Assembly: GCF_005144745.1 (NCBI RefSeq)
Contig: NZ_SWKK01000026.1
Coordinates: forward strand, 1 to 39,391
Direction of reading: 5' to 3'
Length of the DNA: 39,391 bases
DNA from: Flavobacterium sp. ASW18X
GTDB lineage: Bacteria > Bacteroidota > Bacteroidia > Flavobacteriales > Flavobacteriaceae
Part shown: positions 36,065-39,391 of the stretch, piece after piece
How the letters are laid out: each line of letters starts with the position of its first letter
How positions within the stretch are numbered: the first letter of the stretch is position 1
Translations under genes and position numbers: made by a program
Notes under the pieces: model-generated
The model's database searches: none
Seen by the model: only the letters and a program-made list of their open reading frames with translations
What the model was told of the DNA's origin: nothing

Positions 36065-37453
36065 ATGAAAAAGTTACTTTATATAACCAGTGTTGTAATG
36101 GCAGTTGGCCTTATAAGCTGTGAAAACGAATTAATACAAAACCCTACAACTACCAAGGTAGCAGATAATTTTTATGCTAACGAGGCAGAGATGGAAGAGG
36201 CCGTGAATGCTGTTTATGCAGCTTTACAATTTACAGGTAATTATGATACCGCCTTTCCTGCTGTGGGCGAATTGCCAGGGGAAGATGCATACGATGAAAC
36301 CCCAGCCAATGACGGTGGTAATTATGGTATGTTAGATGATTACAATGTAATTCCACAAAGTAGTTTAATTGCCAATGTTTGGGAAGATGCATTTAAAGGA
36401 ATACAACGCGCTAATATTGTATTAAATCGTATTGGCGATGTGGCATATACAGAGGAAGCAACAAAAAATGCTAGAATAGGGGAAATGTTGTTCATTAGGG
36501 CATTGCTCTATTTTAATTTGGTAAGAACGTTTGGGGATGTACCATTGATTACGGACGAAGTGGTTAATCCACAAGAATATTTTGGGCAAGAACGCACAGC
36601 GGTAGCAGATGTTTATGCGCAGATTATTGCAGATTTAGAAGAAGCAGAAGGCTATTTGCCAGTTAGAACAGAAAGCAATAAAGGCCGTGTGGTAAAAACT
36701 GCGGCCCAAGCATTGCTGGGCAAGGTGTATTTAACAAGGCAAGATTTCCAAGCAGCTAAAACCAGTTTAACTAAGGTTGTGGATGCCAACGTACATCAAC
36801 TAGTTCCAGTAGCCGAAGTGTTTTCTTTGGAGAACGAATTGAATGACGAATTAATTTTTGTAGTACAATTTGCTTCTGGTATCAATAGTAATAGCGAGGG
36901 GTCCGATGCTTACCGTATGTTTAACCCAACCGCAAGACAAGAAGGTAGTATGGCTGGTACAAAAGGTCACGGGGTATTAAAACCAGAATTCTATCAGTTG
37001 TACACGGCCAATGATACCAGAAAAGATGTGTATGTGGGTACATTGGAATCAGGTTTGGCCTATACCAATAAAATAGCAGTACCTACCACAGTAGTTGGCG
37101 ATTCTGCAAGTGATTGGGTAGTGCTTAGGTATGCAGATGTGTTATTAATGTTGGCAGAAACGGAAAATGAGCTTGGAAGCGCCAGTAATGCGGTAGCCTA
37201 TCTAAATCAGATACGAGAAAGAGCCGGTTTATCGGATTATGACGGCGGGGAAGATAAGAATGCTATTTTCCAAGAAATAGACCTTCAAAGGCGATTAGAA
37301 TTGGTTTGGGAGGGCCACAGGTGGTTTGATTTGTTGCGACAGGGTAGAGCACAAGAAGTATTGGGTGTCTCAGATGCAAATAAACTGTTATTGCCATTAC
37401 CAGCGAGCCAGATTGCGGCAGACCCAGCATTAGTTCAAAATCCAGGATACTAA
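36065..37453 (+). CDS. SusD/RagB substrate-binding lipoprotein
   Basis: 462 residues with a lipoprotein signal (MKKLLYITSVVMAVGLISC, Cys19). Family marks: NPTTTKVADNFYANEAEMEEA at the start, IGEMLFIRALLYFNLVRTFG in the TPR-like core, VVLRYADVLLMLAETENELG, and the C-terminal LVWEGHRWFDLLRQG and LLLPLPASQI. It caps the SusC barrel at the cell surface and binds the substrate. It starts 11 bp after susC and ends 8 bp before the GDPD gene, so the three genes are one operon. Confidence 0.96.
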   Translation: MKKLLYITSVVMAVGLISCENELIQNPTTTKVADNFYANEAEMEEAVNAVYAALQFTGNYDTAFPAVGELPGEDAYDETPANDGGNYGMLDDYNVIPQSSLIANVWEDAFKGIQRANIVLNRIGDVAYTEEATKNARIGEMLFIRALLYFNLVRTFGDVPLITDEVVNPQEYFGQERTAVADVYAQIIADLEEAEGYLPVRTESNKGRVVKTAAQALLGKVYLTRQDFQAAKTSLTKVVDANVHQLVPVAEVFSLENELNDELIFVVQFASGINSNSEGSDAYRMFNPTARQEGSMAGTKGHGVLKPEFYQLYTANDTRKDVYVGTLESGLAYTNKIAVPTTVVGDSASDWVVLRYADVLLMLAETENELGSASNAVAYLNQIRERAGLSDYDGGEDKNAIFQEIDLQRRLELVWEGHRWFDLLRQGRAQEVLGVSDANKLLLPLPASQIAADPALVQNPGY

Positions 37454-37461
37454 AAAAGCGT

Positions 37462-39234
37462 ATGAAAATCAATATAAAACTAGTTGTCAAGGTGGTATTC
37501 ACCTTGATGACTAGTATACCTGTAGCTATAGCTCAAAATGGAGCTACCAGAGCAGAACAGATTTTACATCAATTTAAAAACCCCAATCCAGACTACGTTT
37601 TGGCAGTTTCCCATAGGGGAGATTGGCGCTATGCACCAGAAAATTCACTACTTGCGGTACAAAGGTGTTTAGATCTGGGCGTAGATATCATCGAACTCGA
37701 TTTTAGACTTACCAAAGACGGTCATTTGGTGGCTATGCATGATGAGACTGTGGATAGGACTACCAATGGTAGTGGTAAGGTTAGTGAATTAACGCTAGGC
37801 GAAATAAAAAAGTTACGTCTTAAGAATGCGGCCGGAGTAAGACATGCTAGACAACAAGTGCCTACCCTAAAAGAAGTAATGCTTTTGGTAAAAGGCAAAG
37901 CCATGGTGAACTTGGATAAAACGGAAAGTAAATGGGTAAGGGAGGCCTATGAAGTGCTTAAGGAAACGGGTACCATTGATCATGCCATATTTAAAGGCAA
38001 TGATGCGGTGCAACTAATGCGCAAAAAGTACGGCACTTTAATGGATAGTATTATTTACATGCCTAAACTATGGTACAAAAATGAAAACGTAGCCGAGTTA
38101 TATAAGGATTATGAAGTAGATTTAAATCCTGTGTATTACGAAACTATTTTTGATAGTGAGACCGCCATTCCATTACAATTGGCAAAAGAAAAATTTAAAG
38201 CAAGGAATGATGGTTTTATGGCTATAGCCTTGTGGGATGAGTTGTGTGCTGGCAGAACCGATGAGATGGCTTTATTAGAAGGGGCAGATAAATCTTGGGG
38301 TTGGTTGCTGGATCAGGGTGCTAACGCCATTATGACGGATAGACCGGCAGAGTTAATCTCTTATTTACAGGACAAAGGATTAAGGAACTTACATGGTGAT
38401 AGCGATAAGGTTGAACTGCTACGTGCCAATTTAGAAGATGCGCATAACAACCAGGTTATTGTGGTAGCACATAGGGGTGATTGGCGTAATGCTCCAGAAA
38501 ATTCCCTGCAAGCGATACAAAATTGTATAGATATGGGGGTAGATATGGTAGAGTTGGATGTACGCAAAACCAAAGATGGTCAGTTAATCTTAATGCACGA
38601 CCAAACTATAGACCGTACTACCAACGGTTCTGGAAAAGTAGAAGACCTTACTTGGGAGTATATACAAACGCTACATTTAAAAGATGGTATTGGGCATACA
38701 ACAGCGCATAAAATACCCACGCTAGAAGAGGCTTTGTTGGTGGCTAAAGGAAAAATTTTAGTGAATTTGGATAAGAGTTACAACATATTTGAAGAATGTT
38801 TTGCAATTGCTGAAAAAACAGGAACTACAAGACAAGTAGTTATCAAGGGAGCAATACCGTATAAGCAAGTAAAAAAGGAGTTTGGCCACTATTTGGACAA
38901 GGTTTTTTTTATGCCCATTGTTAGAACCAGTAAGCCAGATGCAGAACATATGGTAGAAGCGTATCTAAACGAAGAAGTGCCCGTAGCTTTTGAATTTACG
39001 GTGCCAGACGACTCCGTTTCTTTGGTGGCTAAATTTCCAGAAATACGTAAAAAAGGAGCATCTGTTTGGGTAAACTCTTTATGGCCGCATCATAACAGCG
39101 GGCATGACGATGAAAAAGCAAATCTAGACCCTAGGGTGTACGATTGGTTTATTAACAACCATGTAGATATGATACAAACAGACCGTCCGCAATTATTATT
39201 ACAGTATTTAAGAAAAAGAGGATTGCATAATTAG
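37462..39234 (+). CDS. Secreted tandem glycerophosphodiester phosphodiesterase (two GDPD domains)
   Basis: 590 residues with a signal peptide (1-25, ending VAIAQ). Two GDPD TIM barrels lie head to tail: domain 1 about 45-308 (HRGD at 51, E78/D80, HD 93-94, NLD 150-152) and domain 2 about 332-587 (HRGD at 337, E364/D366, HD 379-380, NLD 435-437). Both keep the His pair and metal-binding Glu/Asp, so both should be active. The repeats are clearly paralogous (HRGDWR-x-APENSL in each). GDPD enzymes cut glycerophosphodiesters into glycerol-3-phosphate and an alcohol. Coupling to SusCD suggests release of glycerophosphate, or processing of a glycerophosphate-decorated glycan or teichoic-acid-like polymer. 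Confidence 0.93.
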   Translation: MKINIKLVVKVVFTLMTSIPVAIAQNGATRAEQILHQFKNPNPDYVLAVSHRGDWRYAPENSLLAVQRCLDLGVDIIELDFRLTKDGHLVAMHDETVDRTTNGSGKVSELTLGEIKKLRLKNAAGVRHARQQVPTLKEVMLLVKGKAMVNLDKTESKWVREAYEVLKETGTIDHAIFKGNDAVQLMRKKYGTLMDSIIYMPKLWYKNENVAELYKDYEVDLNPVYYETIFDSETAIPLQLAKEKFKARNDGFMAIALWDELCAGRTDEMALLEGADKSWGWLLDQGANAIMTDRPAELISYLQDKGLRNLHGDSDKVELLRANLEDAHNNQVIVVAHRGDWRNAPENSLQAIQNCIDMGVDMVELDVRKTKDGQLILMHDQTIDRTTNGSGKVEDLTWEYIQTLHLKDGIGHTTAHKIPTLEEALLVAKGKILVNLDKSYNIFEECFAIAEKTGTTRQVVIKGAIPYKQVKKEFGHYLDKVFFMPIVRTSKPDAEHMVEAYLNEEVPVAFEFTVPDDSVSLVAKFPEIRKKGASVWVNSLWPHHNSGHDDEKANLDPRVYDWFINNHVDMIQTDRPQLLLQYLRKRGLHN

Positions 39235-39263
39235 GTACGTGTAGTTTAATTTTCATTCAGCAG

Positions 39264-39293
39264 AAACCCAGTAGTTATACTGGGTTTTTTATT
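39264..39293 (+). terminator. Intrinsic terminator of the susCD-GDPD operon
   Basis: AAACCCAGTA-GTTA-TACTGGGTTT forms a perfect 10-bp stem followed by TTTATTT. It lies 30 bp after the GDPD stop codon. Confidence 0.88.
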
Positions 39294-39301
39294 TGCATTA
39301 T

Positions 39302-39391
39302 TGAGCATCCCCCCAAAAACAGGACAGTAGGTTAAGTTCTTAAAAAGAAACTTAAATTTACTTATATGACACGAAGAAAATTCACTTCAAA
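39302..39391 (+). mobile_element. Left end of an IS3-type insertion sequence (cut by window edge)
   Basis: The terminal-repeat-like sequence TGAGCATCCCCCCAAAAACA followed by GGACAGT has the C-run, A-run and GGACA pattern of IS3-family ends and begins with TG. About 64 bp later a transposase-like frame opens. The right end and target-site duplication lie outside the window. Confidence 0.7.
39366..39391 (+). CDS. IS3-type transposase OrfA, first codons only
   Basis: ATG at 39366 opens a frame reading MTRRKFTSK, the usual first residues of IS3-family OrfA (helix-turn-helix DNA-binding protein, commonly M-x-R-R-K-F-T/S). The gene is truncated by the window end, so the call rests on these nine codons and the terminal-repeat-like sequence before them. 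Confidence 0.65.

Noticed and set aside
1-39391. CRISPR arrays, tRNA and rRNA genes
   Set aside because: No regularly spaced direct repeats, cloverleaf-like sequences or rRNA-like conserved blocks were seen on either strand by eye.

Overview
The window looks like chromosomal DNA of a marine flavobacterium (Bacteroidota), of the general type of Zobellia, Maribacter or Cellulophaga. This rests on low G+C, TTG-N19-TAnnTTTG promoters, few Shine-Dalgarno sites, many short lipoprotein signals, a SusC/SusD pair with a FecI-type sigma factor and FecR-type anti-sigma factor, and a sulfatase/GH2/GH117 cluster typical of algal-galactan degraders. Genus is inferred from gene content only.

Layout. (1) 179-2096: three unlinked small-enzyme genes (secreted esterase, GNAT acetyltransferase, VOC protein). 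(2) 2158-16304: a sugar-degradation locus. A GntR-type regulator with a sugar-binding-protein-like effector domain is divergent from a tightly packed seven-gene operon: SSS sodium/solute symporter, cytoplasmic FAD-dependent oxidoreductase, lipoprotein sulfatase, two GH2 enzymes, a five-bladed-propeller GH-like lipoprotein and a GH117 enzyme. The shared intergenic region holds a promoter overlapped by a 9-7-9 palindrome. GH117 members are known as alpha-1,3-(3,6-anhydro)-galactosidases, so a sulfated agar or porphyran-like galactan is the best guess. No SusC/SusD pair lies in this operon, so the polymer or oligosaccharide must enter through another locus. (3) 16401-20596: small lipoproteins, a tandem duplicate decayed to a pseudogene, a CsbD-like protein, a long RluA-type pseudouridine synthase with a TTG start, and a minus-strand gene relic. 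(4) 20732-24033: LysE exporter, an apparently self-regulated MarR repressor with a second operator before the next gene, then AT-rich accessory DNA with a broken gene and a small membrane protein. (5) 24034-30571: ArsR-like regulator, PLP-dependent decarboxylase, a decayed aspartate/glutamate racemase, a DUF6933-like protein, a prolyl-oligopeptidase-family lipoprotein and a beta-lactamase-fold serine hydrolase. (6) 30825-39234: sigma factor, anti-sigma factor, SusC with STN signalling domain, SusD, and a secreted protein with two complete GDPD domains. This looks like a nutrient-sensing uptake locus for glycerophosphodiesters or for a substrate decorated with them. (7) 39302-end: left end of an IS3-type insertion sequence, cut off by the window edge.

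Most unusual points: the GH2 with Asp-Glu instead of Asn-Glu at the acid/base and a foreign beta-sandwich inserted in its sugar-binding domain; the propeller enzyme lacking Asp where GH43-type enzymes carry it; the FAD enzyme inside a galactan operon; and the SusCD-linked double GDPD. No rRNA, tRNA or CRISPR was seen.
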